DNA from: Drosophila pseudoobscura
Lineage: Eukaryota > Arthropoda > Insecta > Diptera > Drosophilidae
Length of the DNA: 64,000 nt
NCBI RefSeq assembly: GCF_009870125.1
Contig: NC_046683.1
Coordinates: forward strand, 61,333,869 to 61,397,868
Direction: 5' to 3'
Both the position numbers and the translations under genes were made by a program. A model generated the notes under the pieces. The model was not told the origin of the DNA. It did not search any database and saw only the letters and a program-made list of their open reading frames with translations. This document shows, one piece after another, positions 63,647 to 64,000 of the stretch. How positions within the stretch are numbered: the first letter of the stretch is position 1; the number at the start of each line of letters is the position of its first letter.

Positions 63647-64000
63647 GTAAGTGGGGCCCACAAGAGGCCACAACCCACCGTTCCGAGTGCCGATAGCCTC
63701 CGGCTCCGGCTCCGGATAGTACTTCCAAAGGCTTTCAGCCCAAATGCCCAATCTTCCACCCTCCTAACTCTGTCTCTGTCTTTGTCTATCTGTCTCTCAC
63801 TATGTCTATTCGTATGTGTGTGCGCCTCGTAGCTCATTGTGCGTTTGTGTCTGTGTCACTAAACCAAACCAAAACCAAACCAAACCAAACCAAAACCAAA
63901 ACCAAAACTCCCCCTGAAATATCGTTCGTGTCATTGCATAATTACCACCCAGACTCCCCCCTAAATTGAAGACTCCCCACTTAGTGCCAAAGTTCTTTTA

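Overview
The window is eukaryotic, and its gene content and order (a receptor guanylate cyclase, a mucolipin channel, then two tandem chitin deacetylases) match the Drosophila 76C region on Muller element D. Short introns with GT/AG sites, DRE and Motif 1 promoter words, abundant CA/GA/CT microsatellites and a DINE-1/INE-1 type Helitron remnant all fit Drosophila. The style of the DINE-1 copy and the C/G-rich low-complexity tracts suggest the obscura group (pseudoobscura-like), where element D forms the X arm XR. That species call is recognition from memory, not a search.

Layout. Bases 1-480 hold a diverged dispersed repeat with a DRE and Motif 1 promoter pair. From about 3.2 to 31.6 kb lies the long 5' part of Gyc76C: probable non-coding exons at about 3.3-3.76 kb and 13.11-13.34 kb inside very repeat-rich introns. 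One antisense gene (27.64-28.43 kb, 265 aa, unrecognised family) is nested there with its own poly(A) signal. The Gyc76C coding part (31638-37545, 15 exons, 1534 aa) can be read completely. A spacer with paired TATCGAT words and a CTCF-like word separates it from Trpml (39659-42440, 3 coding exons, 659 aa).

Directly after the Trpml poly(A) signal is a repeat island (about 43.06-47.7 kb): eight monomers of a 320-bp satellite-like repeat, a 163-bp inverted-repeat element, the broken 3' end of a LINE, a diverged copy of the satellite unit, and a DINE-1 remnant. Then comes serpentine (49790-55895, 4 coding exons, 541 aa), a 5.5-kb intergenic region, and the first three coding exons of vermiform, which runs off the right edge.

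Function. Gyc76C makes cGMP and is known in Sema-1a/PlexA axon guidance and matrix organisation. Trpml is an endolysosomal cation channel. Serp and Verm are secreted chitin deacetylases that shape the luminal chitin of tracheal tubes. The two deacetylases are clearly paralogues and plausibly co-regulated; the other genes are neighbours without an obvious shared pathway. The features most worth checking are the 320-bp array on a possibly X-linked arm, the nested antisense gene with a Cys...Asp-x-His pattern, the uORF that ends one base before the Trpml start, and a roughly 290-bp pure GGA tract.
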